DNA of 64,000 nt, taken from NCBI GenBank assembly GCA_029532415.1, contig JAQOTA010000053.1, positions 3,844,001-3,908,000 of the forward strand, in the 5' to 3' direction. This stretch comes from Marasmius tenuissimus (taxonomy: Eukaryota; Basidiomycota; Agaricomycetes; Agaricales; Marasmiaceae). Each line of letters begins with the position of its first letter. The first letter of the stretch is position 1. The notes beneath the pieces were generated by a model that ran no database searches, was not told where the DNA came from, and saw only the letters and a list, made by a program, of their open reading frames with translations. Of this stretch, positions 43,472-54,639 are shown in pieces. Both the position numbers and the translations under genes were made by a program.

Positions 43472-44643
43472 TTACTGCTCAGACTCGAGAGCATAGCGAA
43501 CGTAGCGAGGAGCACGAGTTCCCTGAGAGGTACATGAGCATTGTAGCACAGGACCTGAATCAAGGAATAGTACTTACACCCTGGCGGTTGAGGTTCTGTC
43601 CGTTGCGACCACGTCCGCCGCGGCCACGACCGTTGCCCTGAGCGTTCTGCTGACCGTTGTTTGCCTGTTGACCGTTGTTTGCCTGCTGTCCGTTATTCGC
43701 TTGCTGTCCGTTGTTGGCCTGTTGGCCGTTGTTGGCTTGCTGTCCGTTGTTTGCTTGGCCATTACCAGCAGCACCTCCGGCAGCGCCTCCAGCAGCACCC
43801 CCAGCAGCGGCACCGCCGTTTCCACTAGCACCAGCACCACCTTGTTGAACCTAAAAGGGACCGGGTCTTGTCAGTATCCCGAGAAAAAAAGAGCTCCAAC
43901 GAGAAACCGGACTCACCACGACACAGTTACCGAAACCTCCCGCAGAGGTGAACGACTAAGTTAAAAACCATGGCGTGAGACGGCAGCAGGAAAGAAAGTG
44001 GAGACGTCAGGTTACTTACCACTAAGCATCGTCCGCCCTGGCATTGCGTACCAGCGGGGAGTTGGGCCGTGATTGGTTGAGTACCAGTACCGGCGGGGGC
44101 CTAATAGAGAGAGAGAGAGGCACGGAGAAAATCGATCAATACACAGGAACGAATCGGGGAGAGATTAATATCTACGTACCGCGTCTCCGTTTTGGGTGAT
44201 CTGGACGTTGCCATTGAAAGCATTGCCGGCCCCTGAGGCGTCAACTTTGGCGGTGAATTGACGGGATCCATCACGACCACTAGAGGAGTGAGAAAGATCA
44301 TGAGCTACAGCACTTCGGGCGATGGGACCGATGGATGGAAGTAGGATGGAAGATTCGGAGAGTGTGGGAAATGTGCTTTTGTTGCACATGAAGGAAAAGG
44401 CACATGAACTCACCCGTTGAAGTTTATGGCAGTGACAGTAAAGGAACCATCTGCACCAGCCTGGACGGGAGTAGAAGTGGCAGCTGCGCCTACGTCCGCG
44501 TTACCGCAAGGCTTCTGGTTGCTGGGACGTTGGACTTGGTTCCGGGTGAGTTCTCCTTGAACGCCGAGAGCGGGAAATACACCAGCGTGGGCGTTAGCAC
44601 CGACGGCGACGGCAAATACGACAGCGAGAGCTTTGGCAAACAT
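43472..44643 (-). CDS. secreted Gly/Gln/Asn-repeat protein of unknown function
   Basis: The start MFAKALAVVFAVAVGANAHA is a signal peptide. The mature domain reads GVFPALGVQGELTRNQVQRP and CGNADVGAAATSTP, then FTVTAINFNG, GRDGSRQFTAKVDASG, APAGTGTQPITAQLPAGTQC and FTSAGGFGNCVVV across four short introns. The beta-rich domain resembles a set of secreted fungal proteins related in layout to the Egh16/Gas1 group, an impression that needs a search. After QQGGAGASGNGGAAAGG comes a tandem repeat of six-residue units (QANNGQ), then RGRGGRGRNGQNLNRQG, an RGG-like basic tail. The last exon adds TRAPRYVRYALESEQ. The repeat and RGG-like tail suggest a disordered, sticky surface or matrix protein. No catalytic motif was seen. 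Confidence 0.72.
43650..43757 (-). repeat. 18-bp tandem repeat, about six units
   Basis: Units encode QANNGQ on the minus strand, with only third-position and a few other changes between copies. The unit length is a multiple of three, so copy-number changes keep the reading frame. Confidence 0.85.
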
Positions 44644-44857
44644 CGTTTGTTGCGATACAAGAGGACGAGAAGAGTAAGTCGAGAGAGAGGAATCAACTCT
44701 TAGAGTGATAGAGAAGTCGCGAATGAATTTGTCTTTCTCTGGAGGAAAGAGTTGCAGGAACCGGTCCTTGCGGTGAGAAGAGGTAAAAGAAGAAGGAGAG
44801 CGGTGGCAAAACCTGGAGAGGGGAGGGCTGGCAAAGAAACCATGTTAGACTGTGCCA

Positions 44858-44867
44858 CTTTTTATAT
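44858..44867 (-). promoter_or_regulatory. TATA box of the Gln/Asn-repeat protein gene
   Basis: ATATAAAAAG on the minus strand, about 215 bp upstream of the start codon. Confidence 0.45.
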
Positions 44868-46562
44868 CTTCGGAAGTGGCGGACGGCACGGGTTAATTGT
44901 CCAATTAAAATTTGAATGAATGCGAAACCATGGTAGCAATGCGGAGTCCCTTGCTGACGTTTGTGATTGGTTCCTTGATCCATGCGTAGGTCGGCACAAC
45001 AGGGTACCACTCGGTTACGGAGGTTCTTGCCTGGGGCAATTCCTGTCAAGATTGAACGAATGCACGGGGAGGCTTATGGACGACTCCAACCGTCCACATA
45101 AGGGGACGGGAATAGAATGACACGCACCCGCTAAACACCACTTCGCGAAGGGATCCCTGGGGTCCCAGGGGTACACAAGACACTCCGTATTTATGACCAC
45201 GCTAAAATTATCCTCGCGCAAGCTGCAACGTTTTGCAAAATTTACCCACACGGTAACCGTAAGCATGCATATTTCTCCGATGATGCTACCCAACCCTGCA
45301 GGACCTTGCCTGCCCTTGCTCCTTGTTGTCAAGAAAGATGATTGGTTGAGCCGGAGATCGAGAAATGCATGGGTATGGAGCAGCAAGGTGTTCCGTGTTG
45401 CGCGACCTTCAGCCACTGATTGTTGTTTCGCTGTTCGCTGGAATGCTATTTAAGGCGGTGGGATATGACCTGAATAATAATAGGAGATCATGATGAGAAC
45501 ATAGCACCGTTGCCAGATCAGATGAATTCAACAAACAGGCATTTCAGTGCTAGTCAAAACTCAGACTGAATGGTCGTCGGGACTCGTCGGTATCAAAAGC
45601 TTCCATATGGAAAGCAGATCCTGTCACCGTGGTTCACGTTCAATCGTTTACTAAAGGCTTGGTCGCCTGAGTTCGGGAGGGATGGTCAATACAGAGCAAG
45701 TTCAGCCATAGTTCGTTTTGGAGGCTAAACTCACCAATGGCACGACTCATCAGTTGCCTGCAATAGCACTGCATGGGACAGGCCCGAGGCAAGTCCAAGG
45801 AGTTGATGAACCCCAGTGGGGAACGGGTATTGCGGATATTGGCTGTAACGTCCACTACATAGTCCGGGAATGGGCATCATGGAGATTCGATCCCGAAATA
45901 GCTGTGCTTGCATTGCAGATAGTCGTGGGCGACCTCTGTTGAGCAACATATTGATCGTCGAGTTGAGACCGAGAGACTGATAAAATCCTGACGATGACAG
46001 TTCGAGTTCAACTTGTAGCCGACAACTCTCAACCCGGGCCAAGGGCCGAATCATGGATGTGAGTCATCCCATGATCACGTGGCAGCAATACGCGCCCAAG
46101 GTTCTGCAGGCGCTATCGTTTTTTCCCAGACCCCCAGTGCTTTTGAGTTCCTTCTGTCCACGAGTCCGACGCATTCCCAGTTCAGATCCTCATCGCTGAC
46201 ACGAGACTGCTCGGCAAAGCTCGAAATGAGCAGCAGCTCTCTCGCCAACTGGGATGGCAATCAAAATGGATTTCAAGGATCCGGGCAACCTCAGAGACGA
46301 AGCCTATTTCCGAACTCACGGTCGATCCAATCTGCGCATCAGCATCAAAATTATATCTTCACGACCTCAAATATTCAGTATGGGTCTCAAGATGGCTCAA
46401 CTCATGCGATGAACGGTGGTGAACAGGGTCTGTCGCGTCCAAGGATCGCGGACGATTTGCAGGCACGTGTCCGTTCTGTTTGGACAGAGAACCGGACCTG
46501 ACCCCTTTGACCCCTTCTTCTCTCTTTGACCTCCATGCTGTTCATCCGCGATTTAGTCTTCA
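44868..46562. other. 1.7-kb divergent intergenic region
   Basis: Between the secreted repeat protein (minus) and the zinc-finger gene (plus). A 140-codon plus frame (46079-46501) has no recognised feature and may be 5' untranslated sequence. A pyrimidine-rich stretch near 46500-46535 may mark the start region of the zinc-finger gene. Confidence 0.35.
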
Positions 46563-49500
46563 ATGGAGTCCCGTAGTCCTCTCTCGGGTTTCGCGTCAAG
46601 CCAGGAATCCAGAAGCAATTCCGCGACATCTTTGCGACCAGAAGAAACAGTGCGTGCTCCTTTCCAAGGTTCTAATATTGTTATAACGCGACGTGTTTCC
46701 TCCAGCTTCATTGGATCCAGGATAGTCCAAGGCATCAATATGTCACTCCTTTATCGAGCTCTTCATCCTTATCCTTTACGGGTGTCTCGGAAGATACTAG
46801 CAATCATATCTCCACCGCATCTAGCTCTCATTACCACGCAAAGCCTCACCCTAGCAGCTCCAAGTCAATTGCCTCCTACTCTTCCTTAACTTCGTATGGA
46901 TATTATACCTTGTCAACTTCGGCACGTCCTATGATCTCTTCTATCCGCAATACATTCGCTGACTTGGCTGTAGCCAACTCAACAGCACCCACAAGCTCAG
47001 GCCCGATCTCCTCGAGGTCAATTCGCTACTCCCCCGCCCTTCCCTACCATATCAGATGGACTATTCACACCTCCGACCACTGCTGCTGGTGCACCTATCC
47101 CCCTGGACTCGCTCTTTACTCCGCCCCCTTCACCACCCCGCTCTGCGGCTAAACAGCAACCTCGGAAGAAGAAAGTTTCCCGTATATCCCATGTACTGAT
47201 ACCACCGCCCCCACTGTATGTGCAGCAGTCGAAACGTCACACTGAAGCTGCGACCGCGGGTCCGAGTCAACCGAAGGGCAAGCCAGCGAAACCTCCGCCG
47301 CTTGAGATCGACGTGTGGAATCAGGGTTGGGCTGATAACCACGACAATCCTTATCCCGATGTACATCAGCTAGGCTTGAGACGGAAGAAGAAAAAACCTG
47401 GACATCTGAAGCAGGCCGTAACACGTCTGGATGGTCCGGACTTTGAAGACAATCTTGATGATGGTGATCTTGAGGATGTTTTAGCCGTTGAGGGCGAAGA
47501 CTGGAACATGGGACGGCTGAAGAGGAAAGGAGAGGCTATGAGCACTTCGAAGAGGAAACGAAAGCGGTCACCGACGTACTCTTACAGTCAGGATGCGGGC
47601 CCCTCCCACCTATCCCACAGGGTGTCCTCACAACAAGCTCTTGATGTTGTCACCAGCAGAAACTCGACACCTGCTTCAAGGCCAACCTCAGTCCCACCTA
47701 CCGTAATCCACGCCTCAGTCCACCGATCATCCAGCGTTAATGCCATCACACGACCTTCCTCATCACGCCTTTCTCCCTCCGTCGCTTGTACATCTCGCCA
47801 GGTCACGCCTTGCCCGTCGTTGCATAACACACCCCGTATCCCCGAGAGCGGTTCTTATTACATGGAAGACGAGGAGGTTCATTTCATACTTCCACCGGTG
47901 TGGCCACCGCCAGGGAGTGTTGACCATTCGTATCTTGCCACAGTCGTTAATACTCGCTTCGCTCGTGCGCCTTTGCCCTCAGGTAGTCTCTCTAACCCTA
48001 TTGTCATTGGGGAAGAGCCTGAAGGGAAAACAAGAACACCCCGTGAGAAATCGGACCATCGCCATCCCATGGCAGTTTGCCCTGTGCTGGCCTTGGGGTC
48101 TGACTCTGCGACGGATGACAATGGGGATGAATTCGACTTTGTTACTCATGTCTTGCGGTTCCCACCTTCCCCTCCACGGAATCCGTTTGTGGATCCTACC
48201 AATCTTCAGGGAAGCGTCCCTATCTCCTCTTCCACACTTCAAGGCAAGCCACCACGAAAGAAAAATAAGAAAACTGCATCGGTTGATGATCGGCGACGGG
48301 TTTCGTCCAAATTACGGCCTGCCTCCCCAAGCCTCACTGGAGATGACTATGCCTTTACTTCGGGTGATGGAACTTCTTCTCTGTCGTTAAAGATCCGCAT
48401 ACCAGCTCGGCCGCTATCCGAGAAATCCAGAGGAAAGCAGAAGGCTATCGCTTCACCCGTGGCAACTCAGACGTCTGGTCCTGTGGATCCCGACTCGTTC
48501 AGTTGGACTGACGACCATGCAACCCATTCCCTTTCCTACCCCTTACCGGAGTCGGGAGCGTTCGATCGTCCGCCTCCTGCCGTCGTCACTCATCCCTCCC
48601 ATGCCCTTACCGCCTCGCCGGACCAAGCACCCTTCTTGTCGCTACAACCGCCCTCCCCCATCACATTTCCGTCTGACTCGGCCTTCGATCCTGTGAGGGA
48701 TTACCTCGGACTCGATGACGATTCACAAGATTTTGTTACAGACCCAGACGACCCTATCTTTGGGCCCATCGATGTGTCGTTTGGTCCAAACGACGCAGAA
48801 AACGACAGCGCAACGATAGACCCGTCCATCTTCCGTCCGGAGCTTCTCAGGTCAAAGTCACCGGATTTGTTTGGCTCAAGTCTAGACGAGGAGACTTGGA
48901 CACCATCACTTTCGCCATCGCTATCGCCACCACCACCTTCTCCTGTTTTGCGAACTCTATATGATGGAGCCAAATTACCGCCTCGATCAGTAAGCCGTGT
49001 AGTGTCGTTGAAGACTCGCGCTTGCCCTACCTCCTCCCCTCGACCGCCTCCTCCTCCACGCAGGAGCGAACCACCTAAAAGTGCCCTCGCGCTACTCCAA
49101 GACTACGATTCGGATGATTCGGATGAGGAGACGGGAGCTCAAGACACTGCGACAAACGGGAGTTCTTCGGAAAAAATCTTCGCACCAAACCTCGGTTCAC
49201 CTCTTTCCAGTGGTCAGGTACACGATGCTGATGAATCATCCGCCCCTTATTGGGGCGAGGATTCCGACGAGACCTCTTCCACCAGTAGCGAGGACGACGA
49301 TGCGAACCAGCCTGAAGCCGAAGTCTCTCGCAACAAGTCGCCTGGTTCTTCAACACAACCAACAGAAAGAGGCCCATACGCGCATTTCTATAATTTGCTG
49401 CCCACGAAGGACGACGTCACATCCATTCCCCGCAAAAAGATTCAGTGGCCGACAGTAGAGACGCAGCGATTTTGTCATCAGTGCAGAGCTAAAAGCAACA

Positions 49501-50427
49501 GGATGTTTCTTGCCTGTGAGGCTGGCGGCTGCAATAAAAGCTACTGTATGAGATGCATCGTTACGCGGTATGTCACTTCACTCTTCCCCATATTGAGAGT
49601 GTTCCAAGTTTGACTCATTTGGTCATGTTAGCTACGAGGAAGACTCTTTTGCTTATCTCAAGACCGTTACTATTTTCGAATGCCCTTCCTGCAGCGGTTG
49701 GTGTACGTGCGATGTCTGTACCACACGCCGGGGAGAAGTGTACGTGCCTCTACGCAAGCCTGGCCCAGCAAGTAAAATCGCTCGCGAGGAACCTCTGATT
49801 CGCGCGACGGACACCGCCGACAAGTCACTCGATTACTGGGGGCCGATTTACGATGCGACGGGTGAGACCCAAATCGCGAAGGGTTATTTCTCGAATGGCG
49901 ATGTTGACGATGTGGTCGTAGCGCAACTACTTTCCACTTCCCGAGCGCGGAGGAAAGTCAAGAGACGTATTAAGTTTGTTGGAGCCACACAGCCAGGATG
50001 GAAACGCAGCTCAAAGGTGGCAGACCGTTCTGGACTGGACAAGGAACTTGAGGGGAAGGGACGCTACGTTGGACGCCGACCTCCGCCCCCCTCCGCACTG
50101 TATGACTCCGAACTGGACGGATTTGATAGCCCCCTCACGGATTGGACGATGAGGAAGGCGAGTCGTCGTTTGTGAGCTTTTGGTATAGTGAGGCTGATGA
50201 TGAAACTACGGGCGACGAGCAGAATATACCACGGAGTGGACTTGAGTACGAGAAACGCTATTTGTCTCGCTCTCGAACCCCATACTCCCAATTACGTGGA
50301 CATACCTGCGATACCGATGCCGAACCCCCAAAATCGATGGATAAGCACGACATGGCTCGAGCCATTGGGTCTGGGTTGGCCGCTGTTGGAGTCTCTTATC
50401 AGGTGGCTTTGTAGTCTTGTAGGCTAA
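46563..50427 (+). CDS. large protein with CDCA7-type zinc finger (zf-4CXXC_R1)
   Basis: Exon 1 (46563-46649) MESRSPLSGFASSQESRSNS is joined by a 56-nt intron to LHWIQDSPRHQYVTPLSSSS; a second intron ends near 46974 before QQHPQAQARSPRGQFATPPP. The long exon then runs to about 49569: Pro/Ser-rich, with KKKVSRISHVLI, a basic patch KRKRKRSP and many acidic stretches, largely disordered. The finger follows: RFCHQCRAKSNRMFLACEAG, GCNKSYCMRCIVTRYEEDSF and, after an intron, FECPSCSGWCTCDVC, eleven cysteines in the order seen in CDCA7. In animals CDCA7 binds hemimethylated CpG and recruits the remodeller HELLS. Downstream come ESLIRWLC and surrounding sequence reached by a 51-nt intron (50172-50222); without it the protein stops at 50175. 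The exact second intron is unsure. Confidence 0.78.
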
Positions 50428-50654
50428 CATGTCTTGATTCCATGCGGAGCACTGATCACCCTCATCGATTTCCTTCATGGCGCTCTCCCACCCACCTCAT
50501 CACCTCCATGAAAATACCCCCCCAATGTATCCTTGTTCTTATCTTGACGCACACCACTCCCATCAGTTGTACCATTCAGACACATATATCTTATCCTTGA
50601 TTGAAGTTCTACTGTACAGCATCATGACCAATACCCAAATCTACACATCTCAAG

Positions 50655-51747
50655 CTACTGCCTCTTCTCAAACAACTGCGCGAGCTCCTCAATTGATTTC
50701 ACAACGACGTCGACTTCCCCTCCTTCTGCCTTGGATCTCACATCTTCCGGGGCTACATCTGCCCTTTCCTCGCCGGACCTGGGGATGTAAACCGTCTTCA
50801 ATCCGACCTTGGCTGCCCCACGGAGATCAAGAATGTGAGCAGCTACCATCGCAGCCTTGTGGGGAGTTTCGGACAGGGAGAGGTGCTTCAGAGCTCCCTG
50901 GTAGGTTGCGGGATTCCTGCAAGGACATGACGACGCGATCGATGCTAGGTGGAATGGCATACTTACGGTTTGTATGAATCAAAGAGGGCGGCGGAAAATA
51001 CGGCATCCCAAGCTAGGTTGGCGTGTTTGGCCTTTCGTTCAAGGGACCGTCAGCGGCGTACACTCGCACGATATAGCTTTTGATTAGCTTTACCATATCC
51101 ACCAGCAATCGCACGTTTCCATTGGAGAGGCAGGCGACGATGGTATGTTTCTTGAGGTTCTGTAGACCTTGTACGGTATCCGGCCAACCTGTATGGTATG
51201 AAGATACAATGTTCAGGTTCAGTACCAACGCGTTGGAGACAAGCTTACCTTTCAGTCTATGCCAGACGAAATTCAAGTGTTTCTTTGCACTCTCATCAAG
51301 TACTGAGGCGAAAGTAGACCAACGTGGAGAAGCCAGCATATCGTCCAAAATCTTTTATGCAAGGGTAAGCGCCTGAAGCGATCACTTGTATTCTTACCTA
51401 CCTCCCTATGCATCGTGTCCACGTCGTTTGTTCCACTACCACCATGAGCGATTCTATACCTGTGGTACGCATTGTCAGTCCAATTCGTACGACTACCTTT
51501 CAGTGGGCCGGACAACGCACGTATTCGTCAAATACCCTTGCCTCCACTCGCCGGCGAAATCGTTCCAGTCGTCAGGTGTATCTGAGCGTAGCCAGGGTCA
51601 TTTCAAACTGGCAGGCGGCCGGGATCTATGGAACCCACATGAGAGTGAATGCTTCTTTCCCAAATCCTTGAGCTCTTGCACGACAGACGTCCTCCAATCG
51701 ACAGTGGTTCCAAATACGTCAAATATCAAGGCTTCTACGCCGTCCAT
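50655..51747 (-). CDS. HAD-superfamily hydrolase, 2-haloacid dehalogenase type II-like
   Basis: The start MDGVEALIFDVFGTTVDWRT carries HAD motif I with the nucleophile Asp (FDVFGTTVDW). Later exons give DWNDFAGEWRQGY, DILDDML-like helices of the cap, HLNFVWHRLKGWPDTVQGL and LKKHTIVACLSNGNVRLLVD with motif II (LSNG). An intron then joins AKHANLAWDAVFSAALFDSY to KPNPATYQGALKHL, where the Lys is the motif III residue. AAMVAAHILDLRGAAKVGLK and TVYIPRSGEE close the fold. The pattern fits L-2-haloacid dehalogenase-like enzymes, which hydrolyse 2-halocarboxylic acids, but fungal members may have other substrates. The C-terminus ELAQLFEKRQ stops at 50655. An upstream in-frame Met exists at 51783. It lies back to back with the first beta-lactamase-like copy, within 180 bp. 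Confidence 0.85.
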
Positions 51748-51924
51748 GATAGTTATCTGGGTTTGGGCCCGGTTCAAGGTCAAGTCCAGAGAGAGAACAC
51801 CTGAGTGGTTTCATCATGGGTACGAATGAATTGAAAATCAGGCGTTTGTAAGCAGTAGTCCCACTGTTCTCATCCGAAATGCACAGTCCAATCATAATCT
51901 TGTCATTGAATCCCAGGAGATATA

Positions 51925-54314
51925 ATGCAGCTCATTGTCTAAGGTCTGCTAGTCCTACCGCTCTTATTCTACGCTCAACGCTTGCAGAAAGTATTTGTTT
52001 CTCCGAGTTCGAACCAAATCTTGACACCGGAAATCGACGACTTTATTGAAGGGATATTATCTTCGTGGAACTCACCTGGTGGAGTGAGCGTCGCAGTCGT
52101 GAAGCTCGAAGAGCCGGAAGGACCATGGAGGATCGAAACGAAGGGCTACGGTGTTGCGAATTTGGATAGTGGGAAACGGATGACAGAGGATTCGTTAGTC
52201 TGCATCGCGTCGAATTCCAAGGCGAGTCGGAATTTCAAACTGTCATCACCATGGACTCACTCATTCGTCATCCTCTTCGAAGCATTTCACAACACTGGCA
52301 GCTGGCCTATTGATCGCCAACAAGACCTTGCCGACACCTATCACATGGGACACGAAACTCAAGTCAATACTAGGAGACCTCTGGGAGTTGCAGGATCCCA
52401 TTGCTACAGCCCAAAGCACTATCATCGACGCGATGAGCCATCGTACAGGTCTCCCTCGGCACGACTTCATGTATACGCGTAACGATACTACCGTCTCTAT
52501 CGTGAGTCGCCCAGTCAATCTCGCCAAAACCGTCACGCGACAATCACTCTTTAGCTGGAAAGACTTCGTCACCTCAAACCATCCTCTGAATTCCGTGAGA
52601 TCTGGCAATACAACAATGAGATGTATACATTGTTATCCCATCTACCAACTGTACTACATCCATCTCGACCGTCATTTGCGCGCTATGTTAAGGAGCACAT
52701 ATTTGACCGTCTCGGTCTGGAATCTGCCACGTATTCTCATAGGGCGGCGCGAGACAGTGGTAACCTGGCGGATCCATTGACAAGAGAGGGTGTAAATAAG
52801 AGCGAGGACCTGTTTGCAAGGGGTAAACCTCGAGCTATGAGGTACCTGGGCTGGTTTTTGAACGAAGACGAAGATGGCAATTGTACGTGACCGACTCAAT
52901 CCTAGCAGTTCCAGTCTGACAATAGGTTCCTCAGATGTATCAGGAGCCGGAGGAATTATTATGGACGCTCGTGATGCTGTTGGTTATGACTTTCTTGTTT
53001 ATTGAATGTGACATTGATGGTGGATGACTGCCAGGCGACGTGGTTGCAAGTCTTGCTATTAGAAGGCAAAGACCCTCGAACCGGCGAAGAAGTAGTTTCA
53101 AGGGACATTATACGCAGGATTGCGTCCGGGATTACCGTGCAGAAGGGAGAACCGTGAGTTTCCCAACTGCCGCCGAGTTCACTGTCGGGCCTCAGCTCAC
53201 CCTGAGATTCGTCCGATAGGTCCTTCCCCGAACTCTCGTCAATCGTCTACGGTGGGGGTCAATCGAGAGGTGTGTATAGGGGACACGGTGAGTGTTCCAG
53301 TCAAGAATGCGTCTGTCTCTAATCTAAAATACTCAAGGCAGACTTTATCGAAGTGAGTAGGAAAGTTGCTATGCACCACTGCTAATCGACAATGACACGA
53401 CTACTAGCATGGAGGAGGCATTACAGGCGAGAAAGTTCCGGAAGAGATTAGTAGTAACATTTCCTGATACTCGTCCCATAATCAGGTTACAGGACCCAAA
53501 TAACTCGTTTGCCGGACTCAAAACTCGGCGTCGCGGTGTTTTCGAATGACGATGACCATGGGTCATCTTTCATCGAGGTCATCAAGTATCGGATCATTGA
53601 CGCTGCACTCAGGCTTCCTGCTATCGATTGGGATACCAGGTCTGTTGACCCTTTGAGCTTCTGCCATCAGGCAAACCACTTATCCTCGTACTTTTTTCCA
53701 GGTACAAAGACACAGTTCAAAAGGCGTTTGACGACTTCCAGTCCAGACTCGTGCCCCGACCTTCGAACCCCACACCACCGCCCGTTCCGTACGAATCATT
53801 GAGCGGCATTTATTCGAATGCAGGTTATGGTAGACTGGAGCTGTGCCTTCTTGGTGGCTCAAAACAGTCAGGGACGTGCCAACAAGTTATCGACGAACTA
53901 TCGACCGTGCTTCCAGGCGCAGTGGATTCGACGATACCAACACTCATCGCAAAGTGGGACAGGTTCCGGTCGACCCATGTGAAGCTGGAGCACTTCGGTG
54001 GTCCCTTGTTCAACTTGACGGCCCTTGAGAGCCGGGTGAGTGTTTCCAGAAGTTATTATCCGCGATTCGTGGCTTGACCCTCCACATACCCACAGCCTAT
54101 AGACGACAGGGAGTCGGACGAATCCTACCGGACTGCATACCCGCTCTTTGGAAATGTCGTGACTGCTCAATATGTAGTGAATGACGGTGAGGACGAGCGC
54201 GTGGTTGGATTGGGAATCTTTGGGGGACTCTGGGGCGCGAGTCCGCTGGTTAGAGACTCAGCGGAAGGTGGCTCCCGAGAGGCGGCAGAGGTGTTTTTCG
54301 ACAAGCTGAACTAG
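51925..54314 (+). pseudogene. beta-lactamase-like serine hydrolase, copy 1, stop at codon 6
   Basis: Aligned with copy 2, the expected start ATG at 51925 is followed by a stop at 51940-51942 inside the signal peptide (MQLIV then TAA where copy 2 has Cys). The rest is well kept: ILTPEIDDFIEGILSSW, the active-site SNSK, SHRTGLPRHDFMY, the tyrosine motif YNNEMY, YGGGQSRGVYRGH, HGGGITG and a C-terminal part with YESLSGIYSNAGYGRLELCL and GSREAAEVFFDKLN. Two splice sites are also unusual: a GC donor at 53427, where copies 2 and 3 have GT, and GTTGGT at 52979, where they have GTAAGT or GTGAGT. No other frame breaks were noted. Without its signal peptide it is probably a pseudogene or produces a non-secreted form from another start. 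Confidence 0.7.
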
Positions 54315-54639
54315 AGCCAAGGACGGTAATCCATGGCAAGGTTGCCGGGTAAATGCGTTGTGGGAAACGAAGCTACCGCCCAGTTGCAATGGACCAGGCT
54401 AGAGCTTCATGTACGTTGCTGTCGCACGGTATGGTCTTACTGTCAGTAGCAAATCCTTGAAGTCTTGGGAAACAGAAGCCTTTCATTTGACAGTGGCTCC
54501 AAACAAGCCGAGAAGCAATGCTCTTCGCCATGTATGATTAATGTTTGAGTTTCGCAAGGTTCGATTCTCGAGGTCAAGCATAGAGAGAACACACGAGTTA
54601 ACGAATGAATTGATAATCAACCTGTTTGTAAGCAGTACT
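54315..54639. other. spacer between copies 1 and 2
   Basis: No gene. The last 60 bp before copy 2 (from about 54640) are shared with the sequence before copies 1 and 3. The rest of the spacer differs. Confidence 0.4.

Noticed and set aside
46079..46501. 140-codon plus frame before the zinc-finger gene
   Set aside because: It cannot be joined in frame to the supported exons and has no recognised motif. It is probably 5' flanking sequence.
47740..48390. 216-codon plus-strand frame inside the zinc-finger gene
   Set aside because: It overlaps the 797-codon frame that continues into the zinc finger, in another frame, and has no features of its own.
54550..54590. Possible tRNA B-box-like sequence (GGTTCGATTCTC)
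   Set aside because: No A box or acceptor stem could be placed at the right distance, so a tRNA is not supported. No tRNA or rRNA was recognised anywhere in the window.
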